Shown: positions 1 to 9,914 of the stretch, piece after piece
Layout: each line of letters opens with the position of its first letter
How positions within the stretch are numbered: the stretch's first letter is position 1
Assembly (NCBI RefSeq): GCF_026626665.1
Contig: NZ_JAPNKE010000002.1
Location: forward strand, 7,789,168 to 7,853,167
From: Nannocystis pusilla
Lineage (GTDB): Bacteria; Myxococcota_A; Polyangia; Nannocystales; Nannocystaceae
Length of the DNA stretch: 64,000 nt
Direction: 5' to 3'
Translations under genes and position numbers: made by a program
The notes under the pieces: generated by a model
Told to the model about the DNA's origin: nothing
Seen by the model: only the letters and a program-made list of their open reading frames with translations
Database searches by the model: none

Positions 1-478
1 GGGCCGCTGTTGTTATTGGGATCGGTCCGCCCGCCCGGATAGCTGCTCGTGGTCGTCGTCGTCGTCGTCGTCGTCGTGCTCGTCGTCGTCGTGCTCGTCG
101 TCGTCGTCGTCGGCGCGCCGCCTGAATGGAAGATCCTGGGGGTTGCCCGCCGCCGCTGCCGATCGTCTGTCCCATGCTCCATCCGCCGGGCGAGCCGCCC
201 GGCGAGGAGACGATGAGCGAGACGGGGGGAGGCGGGTTGCTGTCGATCCACTCGTCGATCGGCGTCTGCTCGTCCGCCGAGCCGTCGACCTCGTATTCCT
301 CGCTCCGGCGCGCTGGCGGAGATGCGCTGGTCAATCCCGGGTGCCTGCCGAGATCGTCCTGCTCGATGCGCTCCTCCGGGCGATCGACCTCGCCTGCCTC
401 CTCCGAGGGGTGCGACGAATCGACATCGCTCTCGTGCGTGGGGTCCCCTCCCGTGAGCCCTTGCCTGCGCCGCGGCAT
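1..478 (-). CDS. Hypothetical acidic protein, 3' end beyond window
   Basis: No family recognised. An open frame starts at ATG 478-476 and runs without a stop off the left edge, so the C-terminus is not visible. The first 130 or so residues are rich in Asp, Glu, Pro and Ser with normal high-GC third positions (for example DEQTPIDEWIDSNPPPP), which argues for real coding. The frame then enters a CGA-codon run that would give about 25 Arg; CGA is a rare codon for this genome. The alternative frame through the repeat reads Thr/Ser (TTTTTSTTTT then TSSYPGG), the linker type seen in other secreted proteins here. A lost or gained base just before the repeat is therefore likely, or the gene is decaying. 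A surface or secreted protein is only a guess. Confidence 0.4.
   Translation of the reverse strand, partial: MPRRRQGLTGGDPTHESDVDSSHPSEEAGEVDRPEERIEQDDLGRHPGLTSASPPARRSEEYEVDGSADEQTPIDEWIDSNPPPPVSLIVSSPGGSPGGWSMGQTIGSGGGQPPGSSIQAARRRRRRRARRRRARRRRRRRRPRAAIRAGGPIPITTAA
51..112. repeat. GTC/CGT trinucleotide microsatellite
   Basis: About twenty GTC/CGT triplets interrupted by two GTGCTC units. Depending on frame it codes poly-Arg, poly-Thr/Ser or poly-Asp on the minus strand. The same triplet codes the poly-Asp tail of the microprotein at 26701-26835. Confidence 0.8.
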
Positions 479-784
479 CAGCCCCTCCGTCTCCAGTTTC
501 AGGCTAGTCTGCGGCCCACTGGCCGTCAATTCGCCGTCTACGGGCGTTCGAGCGCCTGTCTTGGCTCCCGGCCGCCCGGCCGTGGGACTGGATGTCCGAA
601 GAGACAGCTATCAGCGTTCGCTCTTGTGCCCTTTCGAGCCCCCGCATTCGCGTCGGCGTCGGCGACACATGCCATTTCTCTTCGGAAATGCCGGGACCTG
701 CCGCCGGCACCCGAACGCGCGTCGTTGCGCTCGCGCGCCCCCGCGAGCGCCGGGGGCCCTCGTGCGACGCGCCTCTCCGCCCGT
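479..784. other. Intergenic stretch, one palindrome
   Basis: Lies between two minus-strand genes. It holds one TGTCC-GAAG-AGACA palindrome at 593-606 and a weaker stem, CATTTC/GAAATG, around 671-688. I see no gene in it. Confidence 0.5.
593..606. repeat. TGTCY-N4-RGACA palindrome
   Basis: TGTCC-GAAG-AGACA, one C/A mismatch at the loop-closing pair. Intergenic, downstream of the SiaC-like gene. Confidence 0.6.
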
Positions 785-1209
785 TCACACCGCGATGCCG
801 AGCATCACCGAGTGATTCACGGCGGTGCTGACCACGCGGATGGCCAGGCCGGACATCATCGCCAGGTCGCCGGCGACGTCGACCATGTCTTCGTCGCCCG
901 GGTCGATGTACCAGGTCGCGCGGACCGTGGCTCCGCGGTTGGCCCATTTCTTCAATCGTCGCAATAGGGCGAGCAGCGCGGCCGGGTCGCCGCGCTGAAG
1001 AACGTCAGGCGCAGTTCGAACACCACCGACGCGGGCGGCGAGGCGATCAGCGTGTCGAGCCAGAGGATCAGCGGCGCATAGAACTGCGCGGCCTCTTCGG
1101 GGTGGCTCTCGCCCTCGAGGCGTAGAAGCCCCAGTTCGCCGTCGAAATCCACGCCTGGAGTGGGATAGCTGCCGGCCTGTGCAGGCAAGTAAAGGCGTTC
1201 CGCGACCAA
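785..1209 (-). CDS. SiaC-family (DUF1987) regulatory phosphoprotein, frame disrupted
   Basis: The two halves match the DUF1987/SiaC fold read in two frames. The N-terminal part has TPGVDFDGELGLLRLEGES followed by HPEEAAQFYAPLILWLD; the C-terminal part has LKKWANRGATVRATWYIDPG and DEDMVDVAGDL. In Pseudomonas, SiaC is a small phosphoprotein switched by the SiaB kinase and SiaA phosphatase that controls the SiaD diguanylate cyclase; no partner gene is visible here. A TTG start at 1209-1207 is chosen because GGAGGGG precedes it by about five bases; the length (about 140 aa) then fits the family. One base is missing near 990-998, where FFS should continue into a DPAALLALL stretch. Family call fairly sure; function here is inference. 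Confidence 0.7.
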
Positions 1210-1393
1210 GAGACCCCTCCTTCGCGCCACGATCACCGAAAGGCCAGCTCTGGGCAAGAGCCCCCAACCGTGGGGCCCCCTGAGATCCAGTTCCACGGAA
1301 CCCCTCGTCCGCATGCGCAGGTCCGCGCGCAGGCCCGCGAGCCGCGGGCTGGGGAGCGACGGTGTACCTTTGGCATGGACTCAGGAGTACGCG

Positions 1394-2952
1394 ATGAGCG
1401 ACGAGCGGACGTATCTCGAGCTGTCCGAAGAGGGCGGCGGCTCGCACAAGTTTTACGAGGTCATCGTCAGCGGCAAGCAGGTAAGCATCCGCTACGGGCG
1501 GATCGGCGACGCCGGACAGGCCCAGAGCAAGAGCTACGCGACCCCTGCCGAGGCCCAGAAGGAGGCGCAGAAAGCCATCCAGGGCAAGATCAAAAGGGCT
1601 ACGCCGCGGCGGTCCAGGGCGTCCGCAAGAAGCGCGCGGTGACCGAGCGGCCGGTCACCACCAGCCGGGCGGCCAAGGCCGGCACCACCCGCGCCCCGGT
1701 GCTCTGGCGCTACGACAGCGGTGACCGCGCCTTCGGCGTCTTCGTCGACGACGAGCTGTGCTGGGTCGGCGACGACGACGGCCAGATCTCCGCGCTCGAC
1801 CACGAGGGCAAGGTCGTGCGGCGCATGAAGGTCCCCGAGGGTGTCATGAGCCTCGTGCGCGACGGCCAGTGGCTCTACTGCGGCTGCCAGGACGGCAAGG
1901 TCTACGACCTCTCCGGCGCCCAGCCCTTCGAGGCCTACGAGATCAGCGAAGACGTCAACATCCTGTGGCTCGACATCCACGACGGCTCGCTCGCGGTCAG
2001 CAGCAACGACGGCCAGGTCACCGTCCTCGACCACGACTGCGACAAGCTGTGGGCCAAGAAGAGCTACACGAGCGGCGGCTGGATGGTCCGCTGCGACGGC
2101 GCCGGCATCTACCACGGCCACGCCGACGGCGTCACCGCCTACGACTGGACCGGCAAGAAGCTGTGGGCCAAGAAGACCGAGGGCAGCGTCCTGTTCGGCT
2201 GGCAGGAGGACACCGAGGTCTACGCCGGCACCACCAGCGACCACGTCGAAGTGTTTTCAAAAGCCGGCGTACCTGGTCGACGCTACAAGTGCGACGACAG
2301 CGTGTTCTCGTGCGCCGCCGCGCCCGGCGGCAAGTACGTGTTCGCCGGCGACAACGCCTCCTCGGTGTATTGCTTCGACCGCGCCGGCACCCGCCTGTGG
2401 AAGCTCGACACCACCTGCGGCTCCGCGCTGTCGATGCAGTACCACGCCGACAAGCTCTACATCGTCACCGGCGACGGCGCCTTCGCCTGCATCGACGTCA
2501 GCGAGGCCGCGATCGCCCAGGCGCGCGAGGGCAAGGTGCCCGACCTCAAGCTCGTCAAGGCCGAGCGCAGCGTCCAGGTCGCCACCGTCGGCCAGGCCCT
2601 GCCGCAGGCCGCCGCCGGGGCCGCGGGCGTGCTCGTCGAGTGCGTCGAGGAGGGCGGCAAGGTGCGCGTGCGGCCGCTGTCGCCGGGCTTCAACGAGGAC
2701 TTCAACGTCCAGTTCCCGCGCGACATCCGCACGCCGGGCACGCGCTACCTCGTCGACGGCCTCGAGCTGTCGGGCAGCGGCGGCTTCTACCGCGTGCGCG
2801 GGCAGATCCGCCTCGCCCCCACGGCCGCCGGCGAGGCGGCCGGACCGGTCGTCGCCAAGAAGGCCGCCAAGAAGGTCGCCTCGGCCGCGCCGGCCAAGAA
2901 GGTCACCAAGGCCGCGCCGGCCAAGAAGACCGCCAAGAAAGTCCGCGCCTGA
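1394..2952 (+). CDS. WGR-domain beta-propeller protein with Lys/Ala-rich tail
   Basis: The N-terminus (about residues 8-75, with YYV-type FYEVIVSGKQVSIRYGRIG) is a WGR domain, a nucleic-acid-binding fold found in PARPs and many myxobacterial proteins. Residues from about 95 to 390 are WD/PQQ-like propeller blades (repeats of LYCGCQDGKVY and AVSSNDGQVTVLD type). The last 40 residues are PAKK/AAKK repeats like a histone H1 tail. ATG 1394 is chosen because AGGAG precedes it by six bases. A base is missing in the A-run at 1592-1595: restoring it joins the WGR end to KGYAAAVQGVRKKRAV in the downstream frame. About 519 aa. A DNA-associated role is inferred from the two basic/nucleic-acid modules; the ligand of the propeller is unknown. 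Confidence 0.8.
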
Positions 2953-3048
2953 GCGGACGCGGGGTCGCGGCCGCGGGTGATCGAGACCGGCCGCGTCCCT
3001 CGGGCGTCCGCGTCCGGACGATCGCCCGTCGCCCGCGCTCTGGGGACA

Positions 3049-3062
3049 TGTCCTGAAGGACA
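3049..3062. repeat. TGTCC-N4-GGACA palindrome
   Basis: Perfect stem with loop TGAA, between the WGR gene and the EamA gene, upstream of the EamA -10 element. Confidence 0.85.
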
Positions 3063-3150
3063 CTTCATTCTCGGCTCACGCCCGCGCTCGCGCGTGCGCT
3101 CGCGCCGGGCCGGCGCCGGGCGCGGCGGTTCGTCCGCGCGGACGCCCCGC

Positions 3151-3156
3151 TATACT
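3151..3156 (+). promoter_or_regulatory. -10 element TATACT of the EamA gene
   Basis: TATACT ends nine bases before the GTG start at 3166, which predicts a leaderless or very short leader transcript. No Shine-Dalgarno and no clear -35 are visible. Confidence 0.5.
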
Positions 3157-3165
3157 CGCCGCGCA

Positions 3166-4059
3166 GTGGCGGTCGTCGGCTACATCTTGCTGTGCCTCAT
3201 CTGGGGTTCGACCTGGCTGGCGATCAAGCTCGGCCTCGACGCCGGCATGCCGCCGCTGCTGGGCGCCTCGCTGCGGTTCGCCATCGCGGCCGCGCTGCTC
3301 CTCCCGGCCGCGCGGATCATGGCCCCCGCCTCCTTCCGCGACCGCACCGCCTGGCGCCTCGCGCTCCTCGTCGGCCTGCTCAGCTTCGGCTTCGGCTACG
3401 GCGCCACCTACGTCGCGGCGATGTGGATCCCCTCGAGCCTCGGCTCGCTGACCTTCGGCTTCTTCCCGTTCTGGGTCGCCGTCCTCGCCCACTTCCTCCT
3501 CGGCGAGCGGCTCACCCTCGCCAAGCTGCTCGCCATCGTCCTCGGCTTCTCCGGCCTCGCCCTGCTGTCCTACGGCAGCCTGCGCGAGCTCGGACCCGAC
3601 ACCGCGCTCGGCGTCGCCATCGTCACCTGCTCCGTGCTCGTGCAGGGCTACCCGCAGGTCATGATCAAGCGCGACGGCAAGGACGTGCCCACGGTGTTCC
3701 TCAGCGGCGCCGGCATGCTCGTCGGCAGCCTCGTCCTGCTCGTGGTCGCCGGCATCGCCGGCGAGTGGTCGCGCCCGTTCCCCTGGAACTCCACCGTCGT
3801 GCTCTCCATCGCCTACCTCGCGCTGATGGGCTCGATCGTCACCTTCATGATCTACTACGGCCTCCTCAAGCGATTGAGCGCCACCCTCATGGCCCTCGTC
3901 GCCCTCATCACGCCGCCGATCGCCGTCGTCCTCGGCAGCATCTACCGCAGCGAGCAACTGGGTACGCTCACCCTCACCGGCGGCGCGATCGTCCTCACCG
4001 GCGTCGGTCTGTTCCAGCTCGAGGAGCGCCGCGTCGCCCGCCTGCGCCGCCGCGCCTGA
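3166..4059 (+). CDS. EamA/DMT-family inner-membrane transporter
   Basis: Ten hydrophobic segments in two EamA repeats, starting GYILLCLIWGSTWLAIK, the usual first helix of drug/metabolite transporters. About 297 aa, the usual size. The substrate cannot be told from sequence; relatives export amino acids, nucleosides or drugs. GTG 3166 is chosen because the first helix begins directly after it and a TATACT box lies nine bases upstream; further upstream the frame gives Arg-rich, non-protein-like sequence. Monocistronic as far as can be seen; the next gene follows after about 140 bases with its own -10 element. Confidence 0.85.
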   Translation: MAVVGYILLCLIWGSTWLAIKLGLDAGMPPLLGASLRFAIAAALLLPAARIMAPASFRDRTAWRLALLVGLLSFGFGYGATYVAAMWIPSSLGSLTFGFFPFWVAVLAHFLLGERLTLAKLLAIVLGFSGLALLSYGSLRELGPDTALGVAIVTCSVLVQGYPQVMIKRDGKDVPTVFLSGAGMLVGSLVLLVVAGIAGEWSRPFPWNSTVVLSIAYLALMGSIVTFMIYYGLLKRLSATLMALVALITPPIAVVLGSIYRSEQLGTLTLTGGAIVLTGVGLFQLEERRVARLRRRA

Positions 4060-4201
4060 CGAGCTCGCTAGCGCCGCGCAGCGGCCCTGGCCCATCGACT
4101 GGCCGTCCGCGAACCCAGCCCCTTCGACGCGAGGCCTCCGGTCCACGCGCTCGCGACCGGCGTCCCCTCGCGCCTCGCTCCGCGCTACGCTGGCGCGCGC
4201 C

Positions 4202-4727
4202 ATGCCGACGATCGCCGCCGAGCTCGAGATCGCCGCTCCCCAGGCCGACCTGTTCGCGCTGGCTCAGGACTACGACCTGCGCCTGCGCTGGGACCCCTTT
4301 AAGAGAGATGAGGTTCCGCGGCGGCGCCGGCGAGGCGGCCGTCGGCGTGCGCGTATGGGTCCGCGCGCGCAACGGTCTGGCGATGGAGGTCGAGTACATC
4401 ACGGTGAAGGCGCCCGAGCAGGTCGCCATGAAGATGACCGATGGGCCATGGCTCTTCAGACAGTTCTCGGGCGCATGGCTATTTGAACCGCTGGCCGCGG
4501 ACCGCACCCGCGTGGTGTTCCGCTACAACTTCGCCACCCGCCCGCGGCTCACCGCCCCGGTGGTCGAGCCGATCGTCGCCCGCGTCCTGACCCGCGACAT
4601 GCGCCTGCGCCTCGCGGGCCTGAAGCGCAGCGCCGAGACCACCGACATCCTCGCCGAGCTGCGCGCGCCGGGTCGCGCCGCCGCGGTGAAGCCATCGAGC
4701 CATCTGTCTCTCAAGACAGTCACGTAG
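4202..4727 (+). CDS. SRPBCC (polyketide cyclase/START-like) family protein
   Basis: About 175 aa with the helix-grip pattern of the SRPBCC superfamily: MPTIAAELEIAAPQADLFAL at the start, WDPF then LREMRFRGGA, and a C-terminal helix after VVFRYNFATRP. The members bind hydrophobic ligands; no ligand is predicted. ATG 4202 follows a TACGCT box (4186-4191) by ten bases. One T is missing in the T-run at 4298-4300; restoring it gives the continuous family motif WDPFLRE. The last residues (HLSLKTVT) are encoded by a TGTCT-CTCA-AGACA palindrome, so the palindrome has shaped the C-terminus. Confidence 0.75.
4705..4718. repeat. TGTCT-N4-AGACA palindrome in coding sequence
   Basis: Perfect compensated stem with loop CTCA, encoding the last residues of the SRPBCC protein and ending nine bases before its stop. 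Confidence 0.75.
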
Positions 4728-4800
4728 CGCGCGATCGCGTACGCCGCCTCCTGGAGCCCCTGGCAGCGAGCTTCGTCGCCCGACTCGCGCCGACGCGACC

Positions 4801-4814
4801 TGTCTGATGAGACA
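4801..4814. repeat. TGTCT-N4-AGACA palindrome
   Basis: Perfect compensated stem, loop GATG, about 75 bases after the SRPBCC stop. The same 16-base version recurs at 62028-62041. Confidence 0.8.
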
Positions 4815-4933
4815 TGAAGAGACGAGCTCGCTCTCGAAACAGCGTACTCATCGGCCTCACCGCGCTCGCACACGATCGCCGAGAGCCCCCGGGCCGTCTC
4901 GCCATAAGGCGAGCGCCCGCATCGGAGACGCGA

Positions 4934-4939
4934 TACAGT
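4934..4939 (+). promoter_or_regulatory. -10 element TACAGT of first lipoprotein paralog
   Basis: Ends eight bases before ATG 4948. The context GCGATACAGTG closely matches GCGATACATTG upstream of the second paralog at 5960, so the promoter was duplicated with the gene. Confidence 0.55.
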
Positions 4940-4947
4940 GAAGATCT

Positions 4948-5694
4948 ATGGAATCTTCCGCCTATCGCAGCCTCGCCTTCTTGTTCTCGCTCGGGACCTT
5001 ACCGATCGCCTGCGGCCCCAAGGACGCCGACACGACCGACGGCAGCGCCGGCGGCACCGACCCGACCCGCGGCACCACCGACGGCACGCCGGCCACGCCC
5101 ACCGACGGCATGAGCTCCGGGCCGGCCACCGCCGGCACCACCGACGGCAGCACCGGCGCCACTGATTCCGTCGGCACCACCGACCCGGGCGGCACGACCG
5201 GCGCCGGCGGCCCCTGCCAGTCGTACGTCGACTATTACCTCCGCTGCGACCCCGACGCCGCGGGCCTCGAGGACCAGTTCTACGCCCAGTGCACGACGCT
5301 CCGGCGCCAGCTCGAAGCCTTCTACGGCCCGACCTGCCTCGTCTTGCACGACGCCGCCTTCGAATGCATGGAGACCGCGGAATGTCAGGACGGGCCGGTC
5401 TGCGGCGCCGAGACGGACATCGCCTACGCCTGCCTGCCGGAGGCCGGCGCCAGCTGTATCGCCTACAGCGCCAAGGAGGCCGAGTGTTACGGCCAGCCAG
5501 TGCCCGAATACGCCGCCGGTACCTGTCAGGTGTATGTCAACAGTCAAATCTACTACGCCGGCCCGGCGTGCGGCGAGGCGCTCGAGGAGTATTATGCTTG
5601 CCTGACCGAATTGCCGTGCCCCGAATTCGAGATGGGCAGCGGCTGCGACGTCCAGGAGGCGGGGCTCGCCATGGCCTGCGGCGGCGGCCGGTGA
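4948..5694 (+). CDS. Thr/Gly-linker lipoprotein, paralog 1
   Basis: 248 aa. The N-terminus MESSAYRSLAFLFSLGTLP leads to lipobox PIAC, so a lipidated exported protein is expected. Residues about 27-85 form a linker of Thr, Asp, Gly and Ser. The rest is a Cys-rich domain with about a dozen Cys (YVDYYLRCD, CLVLHDAAFECM, KEAECYG, EYYACLTELPCPEFEMGSGC), presumably disulphide bonded. A paralog with the same architecture follows at 5975. No recognised family and no assigned function; this lipoprotein style is typical of Nannocystis-like myxobacteria. Confidence 0.8.
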   Translation: MESSAYRSLAFLFSLGTLPIACGPKDADTTDGSAGGTDPTRGTTDGTPATPTDGMSSGPATAGTTDGSTGATDSVGTTDPGGTTGAGGPCQSYVDYYLRCDPDAAGLEDQFYAQCTTLRRQLEAFYGPTCLVLHDAAFECMETAECQDGPVCGAETDIAYACLPEAGASCIAYSAKEAECYGQPVPEYAAGTCQVYVNSQIYYAGPACGEALEEYYACLTELPCPEFEMGSGCDVQEAGLAMACGGGR

Positions 5695-5959
5695 CGCCGC
5701 GCGGGTGAAGCTGCGGGCCGCACGAGCGCTGCGTCGCCTTCGCCGCCACTCGCTCGCCTCGCGGTCGCCACCGCGCCGAGCCCCTCGACGTCCTCGGATC
5801 GGCCCCGCGGCCGGCAGTCGCCGCTCCGGAGCGAGCCGCACGACCGAGCTCTTCAGTCATGCACCCTACGGGCTAAAAACCGTGATTCATCTTCATTGTC
5901 GCCCGGCGACCCCGCGCGAGCCCGTGCGGCTGCACCGGCGCTCGGCCCCGTGGACGCGA

Positions 5960-5965
5960 TACATT
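5960..5965 (+). promoter_or_regulatory. -10 element TACATT of second lipoprotein paralog
   Basis: Ends nine bases before ATG 5975; conserved with the promoter of the first paralog. Confidence 0.5.
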
Positions 5966-5974
5966 GCGCCTCCT

Positions 5975-6696
5975 ATGGAGTCCTCGGCTTACCGCAGCCT
6001 CGCCTTCCTGTTCTCGCTCGGGACCCTGCCGCTCGCCTGCAACCCGAAGGGCGGCGGCAACACCACGGACGACACTGACGGCACCACCGACCCGACCGGC
6101 GGTACCACCAGCACGACCGACGGCGCCACCGACGGCACCTCGAGCGCGACGACCACGACCACCGGCGAGCCCACCACTGGGCCCACCACCAGCACCGGCG
6201 AGACGGCCGGCGCCGAGACGGCCTGCGCGGGCTATGTCGCCTACAGCCTCAAGTGCTCCCCCGAATCGATGAGCACGGAGGCCGAGCTGTACGCCTATTG
6301 CGCGATGACCCGCACCCGCGTCGCGGCGATCTTCGGCCCCACTTGCCTCGCCCTGCAGGACGCCCTCTACGACTGCCTGGGGGCCAGCCCGTGCGAGCAG
6401 GAGGACCTGTGCGCCGACGAGTTCGCCGCGTCCGGGCAGTGCTACCCCGAACCGAGCGCGGGCTGCGTCGCCTTCGCCGCCAAGCAGGAGGAGTGCTACG
6501 GCATGCCGCTGCCCGCCTACGCCGGCATGTGCCAGTACGGCGTCAACATCTACTCCTACTATATGGGCCCCCCTGCGGTTCGGCCCTGGAGGAGTGGTAC
6601 GCCTGCCTCGTCGACCTGCCGTGCCCGGAGTTCGAGATGCAGACCGGCTGCGACGACCTGAGGGCCGCGGTCGACCTCGCCTGCGAGGGCGGGTGA
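5975..6696 (+). CDS. Thr/Gly-linker lipoprotein, paralog 2, frame disrupted
   Basis: Same plan as paralog 1: MESSAYRSLAFLFSLGTLP, lipobox PLAC, a Thr-rich linker (about residues 28-80) and a Cys-rich domain ending EEWYACLVDLPCPEFEMQTG. A C is missing from the C-run at 6568-6573: restoring it turns the broken end into MGPPCGSALEEWYACL, aligned with the first paralog's GPACGEALEEYYACL. The signal peptide is almost identical between the two while the linkers differ freely, as expected of an unconstrained spacer. About 240 aa once restored. Function unknown. Confidence 0.75.
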
Positions 6697-6736
6697 GGCG
6701 GCGGCGCGGTCGACGGTCGACCTATCCTTGAGAGCA

Positions 6737-6750
6737 TGTCCTCATGGACA
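6737..6750. repeat. TGTCC-N4-GGACA palindrome between convergent genes
   Basis: CATGTCC-TCAT-GGACATG, seven-base arms, seven bases before the stop of the convergent efflux pump gene and 40 after the lipoprotein stop. Position fits a bidirectional terminator. Confidence 0.85.
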
Positions 6751-6757
6751 TGCCCCC

Positions 6758-9700
6758 TCAGACCATGCCCGAATGCGGCGGCTCCTTCACCGGCGCGGGC
6801 ACCTGCGCGACCGTGCGCGGCGGCGGGTCGCGGCGGGCGATCACCACGTAGAACACCGGCACCATGGCGATGCCGAGGAACGTACCGGTGGTGACGCCGC
6901 CGAGCACCGCCACGCCGATGGCGTTCTGCGCCCCGGCGCCGGCGCCGGCCGACAGCGCGAGCGGCAGCACGCCGAGGCCGAACGCCAGCGAGGTCATCAA
7001 GATCGGTCGCAGGCGCTCGCGGGCGGCCTCGAGCGCGGCCTCGACCCCGCTCTTGCCGTGCTCGCGCAGCTCCTTGGCGAACTCGACGATGAGGATCGCG
7101 TTCTTGGCCGACAGGCCGATCGTCGTCAGCAGGCCGACCTGGAAGTAGACGTCGTTGGCGAACCCGAACAGCAGCGTCGTCGACACCGCGCCGCCGACCC
7201 CGAGCGGGACGCCGAGGAGCACGGCGATCGGGATCGACCAGCTCTCGTACAGCGCGGCGAGGCACAGGAACACCACCAGGAGCGACAACGCGTACAGCAT
7301 CATCGCCCCGGCGCCCGACATCCGCTCCTCGTACGACAGGCCCGACCACTCGTGGCCGATGCCGGTCGGCATCTGCGTCATCAGGCGCTCGAGCGTGGCC
7401 ATCGCGTCGCCCGAGCTGAAGCCCGGCGCCGCCTCGCCCTGGATGAGGATCGTCGGGTAGCCGCCGAAGCGGTCGAGCTTGGGCGAGCCGTAGGTCCAGT
7501 TGCCGCTGGCGAACGCCGAGAAGGGCACCATCTCGCCGTTCCTGTTGCGCACGTACCAGCGGCTGATGTCGTCGGGCTGCATGCGGTACGGCGCGTCGCC
7601 TTGCATGTACACCCGCTTGGTGCGCCCGAGGTCGAGGAAGTCGTTGACGTAGACCCCGCCCCAGGTCGCGGCCAGCGTCGCGTTGATGTCGGACAGGGCG
7701 ACGCCGAGCGCCGCCGCCTTCTCGCGGTCGACGTCGATCTTGTACTGCGGCGTGTCGTCGAGCCCGCCCTGGCGCACCTTCGTCAGCGACGGCTCCTTCA
7801 TCGCCAGGTCGAGCAGCTGGTCGCGCGCCGCCATCAAGGCCTCGTGCCCGAGCCCCGCGCGGTCCTGCAGCTGCAGCTGGAAGCCGGTCGCGTTGCCGAG
7901 CTCGGAGATCGCCGGCGGCACGAACGCGAACACCGTCGCCTCCTTGATCTTGCTGAACGCCATCGAGGCCCGCCGCGACACCGCGCTGGCCTTCAGCTCC
8001 GGCTTCTCGCGCTCCTTCCAGTCGCGCAGGCGGATGAACGCGAGGCCCGAGTTCTGGCCGCGGCCGCTGAAGCCGAAGCCGGAGATCGACAGCACCGACT
8101 CGACCGCGTCGCCCTCCTGCTGCAGGAAGTAGTCGCTGAGCTGGGCCATGATCACGCGCGTGCGCTCCATCGTCGAGCCCGGCGGCAGCAGCACCTGCAC
8201 CGTGATCGAGCCCTGGTCCTCCTCCGGCAAGAAGCCGGTCGGCATGCGCATGAAGCCGAGCCCGACCCCGGCCGTCAGGGCCAGGAACCCCAGCATGGCC
8301 GTCTTGCGCCAGCGCAGCAGCCAGGCCAGGCCGCGGTGGTAGAGCGAGCTGGTGCGCTCGTAGCCGCGGTTGAACATGCCGAAGAAGCCGCGCGTGGCCG
8401 GCCCGTGCCCGGGCTTCAGCAGCGTCGCGCACAGGGCCGGCGTCAGCGTCAGCGCCACCGCGACCGACAGCGCCATCGAGGACACGATGGTGATCGAGAA
8501 CTGACGATAGATGGTGCCGACCGAGCCGGCGAAGAACGCCATCGGGATGAACACCGTCGCCAGCACCAGCGCGATGCCGATCAGCGCCCCGGTGATCTGG
8601 TCCATCGACCGCCGCGTCGCCTCGCGCGGCTCGAGGCCGGTGTCGTGCATGATGCGCTCGACGTTCTCGACCACCACGATCGCGTCGTCGACCAAAAGGC
8701 CGATCGCCAGCACCATGCCGAACATCGTCAGGGTGTTGATGCTGTAGCCGAACGCCGCCAGCACCGCGAACGTGCCCATCAGCACCACCGGCACCGCGAG
8801 CGTCGGGATCAGCGTCGCGCGGAAGCTCTGCAGGAACAGGTACATCACCGCGAACACCAGCACGATCGCCTCGGCCAGCGTCTTGATGACCTCCTTGATC
8901 GAGATCTTCACGAACGGGGTGGTGTCGACCGGATAGACCGTCTTGAGCCCTGGCGGGAAGAAGGCCTCGAGCTCGCCGAGGCGGGCCCGGATCGCGTCGG
9001 CGGTGTTGAGCGCGTTGGCACCCACCGCCAGGCGGATGCCCATCGCCGCCGTCGGCTTGCCGTTGTAAAGCCTCGACGTCGAAGCTCTCGCCCGCGAGCT
9101 CGACGCGGGCCACGTCGCGCAGCCGCACCTGCGAGCCGTCGGGGTTGACGCGCAGGAAGATCGCCCCGAACTCCTCCGCCGTCTGCAGGCGCGTCTGCGC
9201 CGTGATCGTCGCGTTGAGCTGCTGGCCCTTGACCTGCGGCAGGCCGCCGAACTGCCCGGCCGACACCTGCGCGTTCTGGGCCTGGATCGCCGCGCTCACG
9301 TCGAGCGGCGTCATCTTGTACGAGATGAGCTTGTCGGGGTTCAGCCAGATCCGCATCGCGTACTGCGAGCCGAACGCCTGCACGTCGCCGACGCCGGGGA
9401 CGCGGCTGATCGGGTCCTGCAGCGCCGACACCACGTAGTCGGCGATGTCGTTGCGGGTCATGCTGCCGTCCATCGACACGAAGCCGGCGATCAGCAGGAA
9501 GTTGCTGGCCGACTTGACGACGCGCACGCCCTGGCGCTGGACCTCCTGCGGCAGCTGCGGCATCGCCAGCTGCAGCTTGTTCTGCACCTGCACCTGGGCG
9601 ATGTCGGGATCGGTGCCCGGCTCGAAGGTCAGGGTGAGCTGGGCCGAGCCGGTCGCGTCGCTCGACGACGACACGAAGCGCAGCCCGTCGAGGCCGACCA

Positions 9701-9905
9701 TGCGCTGCTCGATGACCTGCGTGACGGTGTCCTCGAGCGTCTTGGCCGAGCCGCCCGGGTAGCTCGCGCTCACCGAGATCGTCGGCGGCGCGATCGCGGG
9801 GTACTGCGCGATCGGCAAGGACACGATCGCCAGCCCGCCGACGAGCACGACGAGGATCGCCAGGACGATGGCGAAGATCGGCCGATCGATGAAGAACCTG
9901 GACAC
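6758..9905 (-). CDS. acrB: RND multidrug efflux pump, inner-membrane subunit (AcrB/MexB type)
   Basis: About 1049 aa, the usual length of HAE1-type RND pumps. It starts MSRFFIDRPIFAIVLAILVV; TM4 carries LLVDDAIVVVENVER with the proton-relay DD, TM10 has GLSAKNAILIVEFAKE, and the pore domains are intact. It would form the proton-driven trimer that exports drugs through an AcrA-type adaptor. GTG 9905 follows AGGAG by about nine bases. The frame breaks at about 9064-9072 (GESFDVEA / YNGKPTAAMG), needing one inserted or two deleted bases to close; everything else aligns. It follows the adaptor gene by ten bases, so one transcript is expected. No outer-membrane TolC gene is in view. Confidence 0.9.
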
Positions 9906-9914
9906 GCGCGACTC

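Noticed and set aside
143..967. Plus-strand gene at the left edge
   Set aside because: Arg/Ala-rich translation over the reverse of the SiaC-like gene and the acidic ORF; no ribosome site.
6728..9148. Long open frames opposite acrB, gap, the antiporters, tamB and others
   Set aside because: They are Arg/His/Ala/Asp-rich shadows produced by high-GC third positions; the opposite strand carries recognisable conserved proteins.
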